A stretch of DNA of 64,000 bases from contig OZ242299.1 in the NCBI GenBank assembly GCA_965207995.1, positions 2,356,001-2,420,000 of the forward strand. Direction: 5' to 3'. Both the position numbers and the translations under genes were made by a program. The DNA comes from DAOUKH01 sp965207995. GTDB taxonomy: Bacteria > Chloroflexota > Dehalococcoidia > SHYB01. Below the pieces are notes generated by a model. That model ran no database searches, was not told where the DNA came from, and saw nothing but the letters and a program-made list of their open reading frames with translations. Below, piece after piece: positions 16,410 to 24,762 of the stretch; positions within the stretch are counted from its first letter, which is position 1; each line of letters opens with the position of its first letter.

Positions 16410-17597
16410 ATGGACAACCCGGTTATCGTCAGCGGAGCGCGCACGCCGATCGGCAGATTCGGCGGGTCTTTCAAGGACTATTCGGCGGCCGACCTCGGCG
16501 CCGACGCCATCAAGGAGGCGCTAGGACGGGCCAACGTCGATCCGAAGGACGTGGACGAGGTCGTTCTCGGCAACGTGCTGCAGGTCAACGATGATGGCTA
16601 CACGGCCCGTCTCGCCGCGCTGCGCGCGGGGATTCCGGAAGAGGTTCCGGCGATCAATATCAACCGGTGGTGTTCGTCGGGCTTGGAGTCGATCAACATG
16701 GCGGCGCAGCTGGTGCTGACGGGCGAGGCCGAGATCGCCGTCGCCGGCGGCGCCGAAAACATGAGCCAGACCCCCTTCATGATGCCCAAGCAGGCACGGT
16801 GGGACGGTTTCCGCATGGGCGACGCTTCGGTGAAGGACGGGCTGATCGCCGGCTTGAACTGCCCGGTGAACTACTACCACATGGGGGTGACGGCGGAGAA
16901 CGTGGCGAGCCGCTTCGAGGTCTCCCGCCAGGAGCAGGACGAGCTGGCCGTGCTGAGCCAGCAGCGCGCGGGCCGCGCCATCGCCGAGGGCCGCTTCAAG
17001 CCGTCGATGGTCCCGGTCGCGGTGCCGCAGCGCAAGGCCGACCCCAAGATCGTCGAGGTCGACGAGCACCCCCGCCCGGACACTACGCTTGAGGCGCTGG
17101 CCGCCCTGCGGCCGGCTTTCAAGGAAGGCGGCTCGGTGACGGCGGGCAATGCGTCGGGCATCAACGACGGGGCCGCTGCCGTGGTGGTGATGTCGCAGCG
17201 GAAGGCCGACGAGCTTGGTCTGAAGCCGCGCCTTCGATGGATCGCACGGGCTGTTGCCGGCGTCGATCCGTCGGTGATGGGCATTGGGCCCGTCCCCGCG
17301 GTGCGCAAGGTCTTGCAGCGCACCGGCATGACGCTGGACGACATCGACGTGATTGAGTTGAACGAGGCCTTCGCCGCGCAGGCGGCCTACTGCATACGGG
17401 AGCTTGGCCTGGACATCGAGAAGACGAACCCGAACGGCAGCGGCATCGCCCTCGGCCACCCGGTCGGCGCAACGGGCGCTATCATGACCCTGAAGGCCAT
17501 GGACGAGCTCGACCGTATCGACGGCGAGTACGCTCTGGTGACGATGTGCGTGGGCGGCGGCCAGGGCTGCGCCGGGATCTTTCAGCGAGTGAACTAG
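16410..17597 (+). CDS. Thiolase family protein (acetyl-CoA acetyltransferase)
   Basis: A 395-residue thiolase. The acylated cysteine is in NRWCSSGLESIN near residue 89, the catalytic His in NEAFAAQAAY/GHPVGATGA, and the second catalytic Cys in VTMCVGGGQGCA near the C-terminus, so all active-site residues are present. It condenses two acetyl-CoA or cleaves 3-oxoacyl-CoA. The ATG follows GGGAGAGG with proper spacing and a good promoter upstream. The tRNA-Ala gene begins 30 nt after its stop. A second thiolase lies at 61245-62423. Confidence 0.93.
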   Translation: MDNPVIVSGARTPIGRFGGSFKDYSAADLGADAIKEALGRANVDPKDVDEVVLGNVLQVNDDGYTARLAALRAGIPEEVPAININRWCSSGLESINMAAQLVLTGEAEIAVAGGAENMSQTPFMMPKQARWDGFRMGDASVKDGLIAGLNCPVNYYHMGVTAENVASRFEVSRQEQDELAVLSQQRAGRAIAEGRFKPSMVPVAVPQRKADPKIVEVDEHPRPDTTLEALAALRPAFKEGGSVTAGNASGINDGAAAVVVMSQRKADELGLKPRLRWIARAVAGVDPSVMGIGPVPAVRKVLQRTGMTLDDIDVIELNEAFAAQAAYCIRELGLDIEKTNPNGSGIALGHPVGATGAIMTLKAMDELDRIDGEYALVTMCVGGGQGCAGIFQRVN

Positions 17598-17626
17598 GCG
17601 GCGACCTCAAGGCCGCGCCCGCACGC

Positions 17627-17702
17627 GGGCCCGTAGCTCAGTTGGGAGAGCGCCTGATTTGCATTCAGGAGGTCAGGGGTTCGACTCCCCTCGGGTCCAC
17701 CA
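17627..17702 (+). tRNA. tRNA-Ala (anticodon TGC)
   Basis: A 76-nt tRNA: acceptor GGGCCCG/CGGGTCC with one G-T pair, D stem GCTC/GAGC, anticodon stem CCTGA/TCAGG with loop TTTGCAT (anticodon TGC at 17660-17662), TTCGA T-loop, and 3' CCA encoded in the gene. Confidence 0.97.
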
Positions 17703-17768
17703 ATCCCATGAGCCGCGTGATCGGGAGTCGATGCTGCGAGTCGTGTCCGACGCCTGCGCTTCGTTCTG

Positions 17769-18179
17769 ATGGCGAGTGACGAATTGGACCGAGACTTGGA
17801 CTGCAAGCGGCTTCCCCAAGACCGCGACGCGGTCGCACCGGACGGCTCGGAGATCCGGCTGCTGGCGGCGACGAGCCGCGGGAGTATGGTCCACTGCACC
17901 CTGAGTGCGGGAGCGGTGTCCAAGCCCGTGGCCCACCGGACGGTGGAGGAGGTCTGGTATTTCCTCGAAGGAAGCGGTCAGATGTGGAGGCGGAACGGCG
18001 ACGAGGAGCGTGTCGTCGACGTGGGGCCGGGGGTGAGTCTGTCGATCCCCGTCGGCGTTCACTTCCAGTTCAGGGCGGGGGGAGACCGTCCGCTACTAGC
18101 GCTGATCGTGACGATGCCGCCGTGGCCGGGCGAGGACGAGGCCTACCCGGTCCCAGGGCCGTGGCCCATTGAGGACTAG
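17769..18179 (+). CDS. Cupin domain protein
   Basis: A 136-residue single-cupin protein. The first cupin motif is only partly conserved (HRTVEEVWYFLEGSG around residues 56-70: His, Glu and Glu-like metal ligands), and the second motif is PVGVHFQFRAGG. Cupins of this size may be isomerases, dioxygenases or binding proteins, and no substrate can be assigned. The ATG at 17769 is the only good start, without a strong Shine-Dalgarno. It stands alone between tRNA-Ala and a repeat-rich stretch. Confidence 0.8.
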   Translation: MASDELDRDLDCKRLPQDRDAVAPDGSEIRLLAATSRGSMVHCTLSAGAVSKPVAHRTVEEVWYFLEGSGQMWRRNGDEERVVDVGPGVSLSIPVGVHFQFRAGGDRPLLALIVTMPPWPGEDEAYPVPGPWPIED

Positions 18180-18223
18180 GCGTCGCCGAGGCTGAGCCGC
18201 CGTGGCTCTGGGGATGGGGGAAC

Positions 18224-18243
18224 GGGCGATTCGTGAATCGCCC
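18224..18243. repeat. 20-bp palindromic repeat, copy 2
   Basis: GGGCGATTCGTGAATCGCCC differs from the copy at 14755 by one base at the centre. It has the same left flank (CTGGGGATGGGG) and right flank (CTACAGGGGAGG). Confidence 0.85.
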
Positions 18244-18300
18244 CTACAGGGGAGGGTGGCGGACTTCGATAACCTGTGGCGGTGGGGAGGGGGCCCCTCA

Positions 18301-18570
18301 TCTCAATCTTCTCCCCTGGGGAGAAGAGGTAAGACCTCCCCACCCGCCGCCCCTCCGGCGCGCCCGGAGGGGCGCGTGCCCTCTCTCAAATCTCCCCCAG
18401 AGGGGGAGAGGGAAGAACCGCCCCGATCTGCCCGTTTCCCAACCATCGGCGGGAGTTGCGCAAGGGTTTCTGGGGGGAGAAGAGGGAAGACCTGCCCACG
18501 CCGCCCCTCCGGCGCGCCCGATGGGCGCGTGCCCTCTCTCAAATCTCCCCCAGAGGGGGAGAGGTTTAGG
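18301..18570 (+). repeat. Cluster of CTCTCTC hairpin repeats (at least three copies)
   Basis: Most of the 386-nt gap at 18180-18565 consists of repeat copies: a variant TCTTCTCCCCTGGGGAGAAGA at 18301-18327, a core copy at 18378-18412, a partial one near 18470-18492, and a core copy at 18531-18570. Between them, GCCCCTCCGGCGCGCCC-type segments are also duplicated. The last copy supplies the stop codon of the SRPBCC gene (TTA at 18566-18568 on the plus strand). Confidence 0.8.
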
Positions 18571-19009
18571 AGGGGAAACGCTCCCGGAGCTTGGCCTTCC
18601 GGTAGTCGAAGATCTTCCGGAGTTGCCCGGCGACGAAGAGGCGGTTCACCAGTGAGCCTCCCAACACGCGATAGGAGACCTCGTCGGTGACGAGCGTTCC
18701 GTGCGGGGTCTCCTCGAACGTGTGGCGATGGACCCAAGAGCGGTAGGGGCCGCTGCGCTGCATGTCGGTGAAGCCGTACGGCGGCCTCCACTCCGTTATT
18801 TCGCTCTCCCAGCGGATAGGTATGCCGTGGAGTCTGATCCGGTAGCCGATTCTGGCCCCGGCGACCATCTCGATAGGCAGGGGCGTGATTATCGAGAAGT
18901 GGAGCCAGGGAGGAGTGAGCGTGTCGAGGTTCTCGGCGGAGGCGAAGAAGGGGAAGACGTCTCCCCGTGAATGGGGCAGGTGGAGACGCTCATGGAGGCG
19001 GAAGTCCAT
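18566..19009 (-). CDS. SRPBCC family protein
   Basis: A 147-residue START/Bet v1-like (SRPBCC) protein. Typical elements are the HLPHSRGDVFPFFASAEN start, NLDTLTPPWLHF near residues 28-40, a WESEITEWRPPYGF strand pair and the C-terminal helix RLFVAGQLRKIFDYR. Such proteins bind hydrophobic ligands; close relatives are annotated as ligand-binding proteins or fused to YfcH-type epimerases. The last codons and the stop fall within a dispersed repeat, which may have altered its C-terminus. Confidence 0.82.
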   Translation of the reverse strand: MDFRLHERLHLPHSRGDVFPFFASAENLDTLTPPWLHFSIITPLPIEMVAGARIGYRIRLHGIPIRWESEITEWRPPYGFTDMQRSGPYRSWVHRHTFEETPHGTLVTDEVSYRVLGGSLVNRLFVAGQLRKIFDYRKAKLRERFPS

Positions 19010-19062
19010 ATCCGCCGGAGGTCAATGGTCGAGCAGCCCGCGTGGCGGGCTACCGAATGGGT

Positions 19063-19401
19063 TTATCCCGCGAGCTTGGCGACCGCGTCGGCCTGAGACT
19101 CGTGGATCGGGATGATCTTGTCGAAGCCGCTGATCTCGAAGACCTCGCGGATCGGCTTGGAGAGCGAGCAGATTCCGAACTTGGCGTCCTGCTTGGAGAG
19201 CGACCTCGCGATGAGTAGGACGACCCGCAAGCCGGCGCTGCTGATGTAGGCAAGCTCCTCGAAGTCGAGGACGACTACCTTGTCGGCGCCGTCGATGGCG
19301 CCCTCCAGCGCGTCCTGGAATTCCCGGGCATTCGCGCCGTCGACGCGGTCTCCTGCCTTGATGACTAAGGTCGCGCCGTCTCGCTCGGTTTGTATGTTCA
19401 T
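19063..19401 (-). CDS. STAS domain protein (anti-anti-sigma factor-like)
   Basis: A 112-residue single STAS domain: N-terminal strand, VDGANAREFQDAL helix, VVLDFEELAYISSAGLRVVLL with the family's phosphorylatable Ser in ISSAGLR near residue 58, and the C-terminal LSKPIREVFEISGFDKII. Such proteins antagonise anti-sigma kinases of the SpoIIAB/RsbW type. No kinase, phosphatase or sigma gene is adjacent, so the partner is unknown. The ATG at 19401 is the domain start. Confidence 0.92.
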   Translation of the reverse strand: MNIQTERDGATLVIKAGDRVDGANAREFQDALEGAIDGADKVVVLDFEELAYISSAGLRVVLLIARSLSKQDAKFGICSLSKPIREVFEISGFDKIIPIHESQADAVAKLAG

Positions 19402-19498
19402 GCGTCCGTCTCTTCCATCAGTGGCAGGTGTTCGTCCTTAGTAATACCGCATTGCAGGCGCAGAGTCTACACTGTGCCAACCCCAAATGGCAATTACC

Positions 19499-20290
19499 TT
19501 ACTCCGCGAAGGCGGGTGGACGACCCTCCCGGGAGGCATTGAAGCCTTCGCGAGCGTCCGGCGAGGAACCCAAATACTCCATAAAGTAGCGGATTTCGGT
19601 GTTGACACCCTCGCTGATCGGCTGGTGGAGGCCGTGGAATGCCGCTTTCTTCACAAAGCCAAGGCAGTCCCGTGATTTGTCCCGCAGGTGCGCGACAAGG
19701 TCTTCGACCGCGGCGTCGAGGTCGGCTAGGGGCACCGACTTCAGCGCCAATCCGTACTCTACCGCCTGGGGCCCGTTGAGCCACCGTCCGGTGTAGATCA
19801 GCTCGATGGCGCGTTGCCAGCCGATCTTCCTCGGCGCTCGTTGCGTCGAACCGCCGCCGGGCATCACGCCGAACATCGTATGGTTGTCGCCGATGCGGGC
19901 GTCGTCCGCCACGACGGCGAGGTCGCAGCAGAGGATGATCTCGAAGCCGCCCGCGCGGGCCAGGCCGTTGACCTTGGCGATCACGGGAATGGGCAGCGCT
20001 TCAAGGTTGAGGAGCGACGCGTTGATCCGCTCCAAGAAGTAGCGGAACCGGCCGTTCTTTTCGTCGGCGAAGGCATCGGTGAGGAGGCCGATGTCGGCCC
20101 CTACGCTGAAGGCGCGCCCGGCGCCGGTGATCACGAGGGCCTTGATGCCGGCGTCGGCTCGAAGGTCGTCGAGGGCGGCGTCGATCTCGTCCATCATCTC
20201 GAAGCTGATACCGTTGAGCGCCTTGGGGCGGTTTAGGGTCAGCGTGGCGATGCGGTCGGACTTATCGAGCAGGATCGTGTTGTAGTCCAC
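19499..20290 (-). CDS. Enoyl-CoA hydratase/isomerase family protein
   Basis: A 263-residue crotonase-fold protein with the oxyanion-hole segments GRAFSVGADIG and GLARAGGFEIILCCD and the PGGGSTQR loop. Of the two Glu residues of classical enoyl-CoA hydratase, the second seems kept (AIELIYTG) while the first position reads His in DNHTMFG, so an isomerase, hydrolase or other crotonase reaction is possible. The frame stays open far upstream, but that part is antisense to the MaoC gene. The GTG at 20290 follows GGAGG at 8-nt spacing. It is divergent from the MaoC pair. Confidence 0.88.
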   Translation of the reverse strand: MDYNTILLDKSDRIATLTLNRPKALNGISFEMMDEIDAALDDLRADAGIKALVITGAGRAFSVGADIGLLTDAFADEKNGRFRYFLERINASLLNLEALPIPVIAKVNGLARAGGFEIILCCDLAVVADDARIGDNHTMFGVMPGGGSTQRAPRKIGWQRAIELIYTGRWLNGPQAVEYGLALKSVPLADLDAAVEDLVAHLRDKSRDCLGFVKKAAFHGLHQPISEGVNTEIRYFMEYLGSSPDAREGFNASREGRPPAFAE

Positions 20291-20342
20291 GAGAGGCGCC
20301 TCCGGGGAGCGCTCGTAGTCTAACCGCTCGCGCAAGGGCGCG

Positions 20343-20372
20343 TTGACAGGGGAAGCCGCCCGTTCATAGAAT
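20343..20372 (+). promoter_or_regulatory. Predicted sigma-70 promoter of the MaoC pair
   Basis: -35 TTGACA at 20343-20348, 18-bp spacer, and -10 TAGAAT at 20367-20372 (5 of 6). It has the same -35/-10 pair and spacing as the ftsZ promoter at 25093, which suggests the local sigma-A consensus. Confidence 0.75.
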
Positions 20373-20395
20373 GCGGCGCCTTCTAAGGGGGAACC

Positions 20396-20893
20396 ATGGC
20401 CGGCGACACCGGCGGCGATTTGCTCGCCAAGCTCCAGCGGTATGCGGGGAGGGAATTCGTCTTCACGTCGCCCGACCCCGTCGGCGCCGCGCCCATCCGG
20501 CAGTACGCCCTTTCGGTCGGGGATGACAATCCGCTCTACCGGGACGCGGAGTTCGCCCGCGCGCATGGCTTGCCCGACGTCATGGCCCCACCGACGTTGG
20601 TTCCCGACACCTGGGCTTACTTCGGCGGAGACATGGATGAGCGGGGCGAGCTGCTGGGCCGGGCGGAGCTGCGCGAGCTTTCCGGTCTGCGGGCGGGCAA
20701 CGAGTACGAGTTCTTTCAGCCGGTCCACCCGGACGACGTGATCACGGCCACCTGGAAGGTCGGGGAGGCGGTCGAGCGCACCGGCCGGGCCGGCCGCACG
20801 ATCTTCCAGGAATTCGAGGCCCATTTCACCAATCAACGCGGCGAGCTGCTCGCGATCAGCCGCGAGACGATGTTCCACCCGGTCCAAGCATGA
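20396..20893 (+). CDS. MaoC-like N-terminal dehydratase domain protein
   Basis: A 165-residue hot-dog protein of the FAS1-like/MaoC N-terminal type: QYALSVGDDNPLYRD near residue 40, GLPDVMAPPTLVPDTW, and ELSGLRAGNEYEFFQPVHPDD in the second half. In related systems this half pairs with a catalytic MaoC half to hydrate enoyl-CoA. The next gene overlaps by 4 nt (ATGA) and supplies that half, so the two probably form a heteromer. The ATG is 24 nt after a strong promoter, with a GGGGGAA element before it. Confidence 0.88.
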   Translation: MAGDTGGDLLAKLQRYAGREFVFTSPDPVGAAPIRQYALSVGDDNPLYRDAEFARAHGLPDVMAPPTLVPDTWAYFGGDMDERGELLGRAELRELSGLRAGNEYEFFQPVHPDDVITATWKVGEAVERTGRAGRTIFQEFEAHFTNQRGELLAISRETMFHPVQA

Positions 20894-21312
20894 TGTTCTA
20901 CGACGATGTAAGTGAAGGGACCGAACTCGAACCACTGACGGTGGAGCTTACGCCGCACCGGATGATGGCCTACGGCGCGGCGACGTGGGATTTTATCCGA
21001 GTGCACTACGACGCCGCTTACGCGAAGGAGCAAGGCTTCGACGCTCCCTTCGTCGATGGGCAGATGTACGGCCCATTGCTGGCGCGGCAGGTGCTGGCTT
21101 GGGCGGGCCCCGACGCCTTCCTGAAGAAACTGAGCTTCCGGAACCGCGCCATGGCCTTCGCCGGCGAGTCGGTCACGTGCCGGGGCTCCGTCGAGAGCAA
21201 GGAGGTGGACGGGGAAGACGCCCTCGTCCACTTCGATCTTTGGGTGGAGAACGAGCAGGGCGTGCGCGTCGTCGATCGGGCCAAGGCCGTGGTGCGGCTA
21301 CCGCGCCGCTAG
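20890..21312 (+). CDS. MaoC family dehydratase, C-terminal-type subunit
   Basis: A 140-residue hot-dog protein: an EGTELEPLTVELTPHRMMAYG start, and an AATWDFIRVHYDAAYAKEQG hydratase 2-type motif near residues 35-55 with the Asp/His pair shifted relative to classic MaoC, then GQMYGPLLARQVLAW. It is cotranscribed with the partner at 20396-20893 through an ATGA overlap. Likely role: hydration of an enoyl-CoA such as a mesaconyl-, itaconyl- or 2-enoyl-CoA; the substrate is unknown. Confidence 0.88.
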   Translation: MMFYDDVSEGTELEPLTVELTPHRMMAYGAATWDFIRVHYDAAYAKEQGFDAPFVDGQMYGPLLARQVLAWAGPDAFLKKLSFRNRAMAFAGESVTCRGSVESKEVDGEDALVHFDLWVENEQGVRVVDRAKAVVRLPRR

Positions 21313-21323
21313 ACCCGCGCCGG

Positions 21324-23762
21324 CTAATAGACGGCCTTCATCTCCGCCAACTCGTCCTGCCGCTCAGACGGCACGCCGAGCAAGTCGCCCAAGACTTCCG
21401 CGTTGTGCTCGCCGAGCAAAGGCGCGCGTCCTCGGATGGCGCCGGGACGCTCGCTGAGCTTGTACGGGATGCCGTAAAGCGGCTCGGAGCCGAGCACGGG
21501 ATGGCCGGTGTCGACGTAGCACTCGCGGGCCTGCAGGTGCGGATCGAAGAAGCGGCCTTCCTGATCGAGGCACGGCGTCGCCGCGACGCCAACGGCCTGG
21601 AGCGCTTCGGTCACGTCGTAGTGCGAGCGTTCTCTCGTCCAGGCGGCGATGGCGGCGTCGATCTCAGTGCGCCGTGCCGACCTTCCTTCGTAGGTCGCGA
21701 GCGACGTGTCGTTCCCGAGGTCGCCGCGCCCGATGACGGCGCAGAGGGCACGCCACTCGTCGGCGGTTTCGACGGCGATGGCGGCCCACTTGTCGTCACC
21801 GTCGCAGGGATAGGCGCCGTGGGGCGCGAGGAAGGGATGGCGATTGCCGCGGGCCTCGGCGACCGTGCCGTTCATCTGGAACGCCATCGTCGCCTCGCCG
21901 AGCATCGTCCCCACCGACTCGACCATCGAGAGGTCGACGTACTGTCCTTCGCCGGTGGCGTCGCGCCGCCGCAGCGCCGCTAGCAGGGCGATCACGGCGA
22001 ACTGACCCGCGGCCGGGTCGCCCAGGACGTGGTTGAAGCCGCAGAGGTCATCGCCGTCGGGGTCGGCGCCGACGCTGTCGAGGCCCACGAGGGCGCCCGC
22101 GGCGTTGCCGTAGCCGCGCAGCTCGTTGAAGGGCCCGGTCTGTCCCATGACGGGGTAGGAGAGCATGACGATCTGGGGGTTGACGCGCCGCATGTTGGGG
22201 TAATCGAGGCCCGCCTTGGCCAGGGCGTGCGGGCTCATGTTCTCCACGACGACGTCGCTGATGGCGGCGAGGCGAAGCACGAGGTCGCGGCCCTCGGCGG
22301 TGGTGATGTCGATGGTCAGGGACTTCTTGCCGCGGTTGACGTTGTGGAAGAGCGGGTTTTGTTCAGGGTCGGGGACGTCGCCCACGATTGGACGGCCCTG
22401 GCGGGCGGGGTCGAGGCGCTTGCGGGTCTCGACTTTGATGACCTCGGCGCCCATGTCGGCGAAGACGTGCCCCGCGACGGCGCCGGCCCAGACCCAGCCG
22501 AGGTCGAGGACGCGGATGCGCTCGAAGCCGGTGGCGCCTTCGCCCGCTGTGACGCCGGCGTGCTTGCTAGAAGCCCTGGGGGTCTTCTCGAATCCCTGGT
22601 CGTTGTGCTCGCCGAGTAGGGGTGCGGGACGCCGGATGCGGCAGGGGGTCTTGGTGAACTTGTAGGGCGGCCCCGGCTGGCGCAGGCTGCCGGCCCTCTG
22701 CTGTTCGACTTCCACGAAGAAGCGGCGCGCCTTCAGGTGGGGATGGTGGAGGAAGTCGGCGGCGGTGTTGACCGGGGTGAAGGGCACGCCGAAGTCGTAG
22801 AACTTCTGGAAGAGCTCGTCCTTGGTCTGGGTGGAGAGCCAGTCGGCGATGAGGCCGTCGAGCTCGTCGGCGTAGAGCTCGTTCATCTTGAGGCGGTCTT
22901 GGAAGCGCGGGTCGTCGGCCCATGCCGGGCTGCCCATCATGTCGATGATGCGCCGCCACTCGCGCTTGGTCATGGCCTGGAGGCGGATTTCCCCGTCCTT
23001 GCAGGCGAGGATGGTGTTGGGGTAGGGGCCGCCGGCCACTCTGCGGCCGTGCCGCATGGTGCGCCGGTCGCCGAAGAGCCATTGCACGACGCCGTTGCCG
23101 GTGTGGAAGGTGGCCCACGAGTCGGCCTCGGCGAGGTCGATGCGCTGTCCGACGCCGACGCGGTCGCGGCTGGTCAGCGCGACCATGGCGGCCAATGCGC
23201 CGGTGAGACCGGCCTGGTAGTGGCCGATGAAGAGGGGCGGGTTGAGGGGCGGATGCCCCGGCAGGCCGAGCTGCATGATCACGCCGCCCAGCGCCGCCGC
23301 GTTGATCTCGAAGCCCTTGTAGCCGGCGTAGGGCCCGGTCTGCCCGAAGGGCGATAGATCGAGTGCGATCAGCCCCTCGTTGCCGATCTGCAGCGCCTCG
23401 TAGGTGATCCCCAGACGCTCCGCGTCGGCGCGGGACGTGTCGTGGATGACGATGTCCGCGCCCGCGGTCAGGCGTCGGAGCCGGGAGCGGGCTTGGTCCT
23501 GCTCGAGGTCGAGCGTGGCGCTCATCTTGTTCGTGCCGAGGTAAAGGTGGAGCCCGCTTGTGTCGGGGTCGGGCTTGCCGCCGGGGAAGGGGCCGTAGCG
23601 GCGCAGCGCGCTGCCGCCCGGAGGCTCGACCGTCACGACCTCCGCGCCGAGATCGGCGAGGATCTTCCCGGCGAAGGCTGCCGCGACCCAGCCGCCGATC
23701 TCGACCACGCGCACGCCGTCCAGGGGTTGCGGGCCTTGGTCAATCTGCGTAGCGGCGTTCAT
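21324..23762 (-). CDS. Tandem CaiB/BaiF (family III) CoA-transferase fusion
   Basis: An 812-residue protein with two complete family III CoA-transferase units. Unit 1 (about 15-395) starts LDGVRVVEIGGWVAAAFAGKILADLGAEV and ends PAPLLGEHNDQG. Unit 2 (about 415-800) starts FERIRVLDLGWVWAGAVAGHVFADMGAEV and ends RAPLLGEHNAEVL. Family III enzymes usually work as interlocked homodimers of about 400 residues, so the fusion probably encodes a pseudo-dimer in one chain. The halves are clearly diverged. An IS110 element sits immediately upstream of its ATG (40 nt between the transposase stop and this start) and may have replaced its promoter. The CoA donor and acceptor are unknown. Confidence 0.93.
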   Translation of the reverse strand: MNAATQIDQGPQPLDGVRVVEIGGWVAAAFAGKILADLGAEVVTVEPPGGSALRRYGPFPGGKPDPDTSGLHLYLGTNKMSATLDLEQDQARSRLRRLTAGADIVIHDTSRADAERLGITYEALQIGNEGLIALDLSPFGQTGPYAGYKGFEINAAALGGVIMQLGLPGHPPLNPPLFIGHYQAGLTGALAAMVALTSRDRVGVGQRIDLAEADSWATFHTGNGVVQWLFGDRRTMRHGRRVAGGPYPNTILACKDGEIRLQAMTKREWRRIIDMMGSPAWADDPRFQDRLKMNELYADELDGLIADWLSTQTKDELFQKFYDFGVPFTPVNTAADFLHHPHLKARRFFVEVEQQRAGSLRQPGPPYKFTKTPCRIRRPAPLLGEHNDQGFEKTPRASSKHAGVTAGEGATGFERIRVLDLGWVWAGAVAGHVFADMGAEVIKVETRKRLDPARQGRPIVGDVPDPEQNPLFHNVNRGKKSLTIDITTAEGRDLVLRLAAISDVVVENMSPHALAKAGLDYPNMRRVNPQIVMLSYPVMGQTGPFNELRGYGNAAGALVGLDSVGADPDGDDLCGFNHVLGDPAAGQFAVIALLAALRRRDATGEGQYVDLSMVESVGTMLGEATMAFQMNGTVAEARGNRHPFLAPHGAYPCDGDDKWAAIAVETADEWRALCAVIGRGDLGNDTSLATYEGRSARRTEIDAAIAAWTRERSHYDVTEALQAVGVAATPCLDQEGRFFDPHLQARECYVDTGHPVLGSEPLYGIPYKLSERPGAIRGRAPLLGEHNAEVLGDLLGVPSERQDELAEMKAVY

Positions 23763-23802
23763 GCGGTGCGCGGCGATGGGAGGAAAGCAACTGTCTTGAA
23801 AG

Positions 23803-24762
23803 TCAAGAGGAATGAGCGATCAACGGAGTCTGGTCGCGCCAGGGCGAGCCATGCTTGAGCATGGAGTTGAGGATAACCAGCAGCTTGCGCATACAGGCTG
23901 TGAGGGCCAGTTTCTTCGGCTTACCAGCGGCCAACAGCCGCTGGTAGAAGTCCCGGATCACGGGATTGAAGCGGCTGGCTACCAACGCTCCCATGTAGAG
24001 GGCGGCGCGGACCCGGGCGCGTCCACCCCATACGGTACGTTTGCCCCGCAGCGTGCCGCTATCCCGGTTGAAGGGAGCTACGCCCACCAGGGAGGCGATC
24101 TGCCGACGGTCCAGAGCACCCAGCTCCGGCAGGTACGCCAAGAGGGTGAGGGAGAGTTGCTCTCCTACGCCGGGGACCGTGCGCAGGAGGTCATCCTTCT
24201 CGCGCCACACGGGACTCTGACGGAGAGTCCGCCGCAGGCCCTCGTCCAAGTCGTCCAACTCCTGCTCAAGCCACGTGACGTGGGCCTCAATGCGGGGACG
24301 GACGGCGACAGCGGCCGAGTGCAGGCGGTTCTTCTCCGAGACCAACATGGCAACCACCTGATGCCTTCGGGCAACCAGGGAGTTGAGGTCCTGCGCCTCG
24401 GCGTCCCGCAAAGGGCGCACGGGCGGTTGGACAGCTTCGGCGAAGTGAGCCAAGACCGCTGCGTCCAGCGCGTCGGTCTTGGCCAGCGTCCCGGTGGCCC
24501 TGGCGAAGTCCCTCACCTGGCGCGGATTGACGACGACCACAGGCAGCTCCTCGGCCGCCAGAGCCGCCACCAGGGGAAGTTCGAAACCGCCCGAAGCCTC
24601 AAGCAGAACCAAGGTCGGCTCAAGAGCCTTCAGCCGGGATACCAGCTGCCGGATTCCTGCGTCGTCACTGGGAACCACCCATCTGTCGTCCGTGGGCCGG
24701 ACGGCAACCTCCACCTGGGCTTTGGCTACATCGATGCCTACGTAGGTCGCTTTCTGTTCCAT
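23803..24762 (-). CDS. IS110 family transposase
   Basis: A 319-residue transposase. The N-terminal RuvC-like DEDD domain has Asp11 in GIDVAKAQ, Glu55 in LLEASGGFE, and Asp97 and Asp100 in KTDALDA. A coiled-coil region lies at 140-185. The C-terminal transposase_20 domain has the helix-hairpin-helix-like TVPGVGEQLSLTLLAY and GVAPFNRDSGTLRGK, with the likely catalytic Ser235. All residues needed for IS110 recombinases are present. The ATG follows a perfect AGGAGGT (24766-24772 on the minus strand). Confidence 0.96.
   Translation of the reverse strand: MEQKATYVGIDVAKAQVEVAVRPTDDRWVVPSDDAGIRQLVSRLKALEPTLVLLEASGGFELPLVAALAAEELPVVVVNPRQVRDFARATGTLAKTDALDAAVLAHFAEAVQPPVRPLRDAEAQDLNSLVARRHQVVAMLVSEKNRLHSAAVAVRPRIEAHVTWLEQELDDLDEGLRRTLRQSPVWREKDDLLRTVPGVGEQLSLTLLAYLPELGALDRRQIASLVGVAPFNRDSGTLRGKRTVWGGRARVRAALYMGALVASRFNPVIRDFYQRLLAAGKPKKLALTACMRKLLVILNSMLKHGSPWRDQTPLIAHSS

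Noticed and set aside
18301..18570. A possible CRISPR array between the cupin and SRPBCC genes
   Set aside because: The repeats are hairpin-forming copies of a dispersed family with unequal spacing, there are no unique equal-length spacers, and no cas genes are nearby.
20291..20935. A long N-terminal extension of the enoyl-CoA hydratase gene
   Set aside because: It is antisense to the MaoC gene, and the GTG at 20290 has a GGAGG Shine-Dalgarno and the correct family start.
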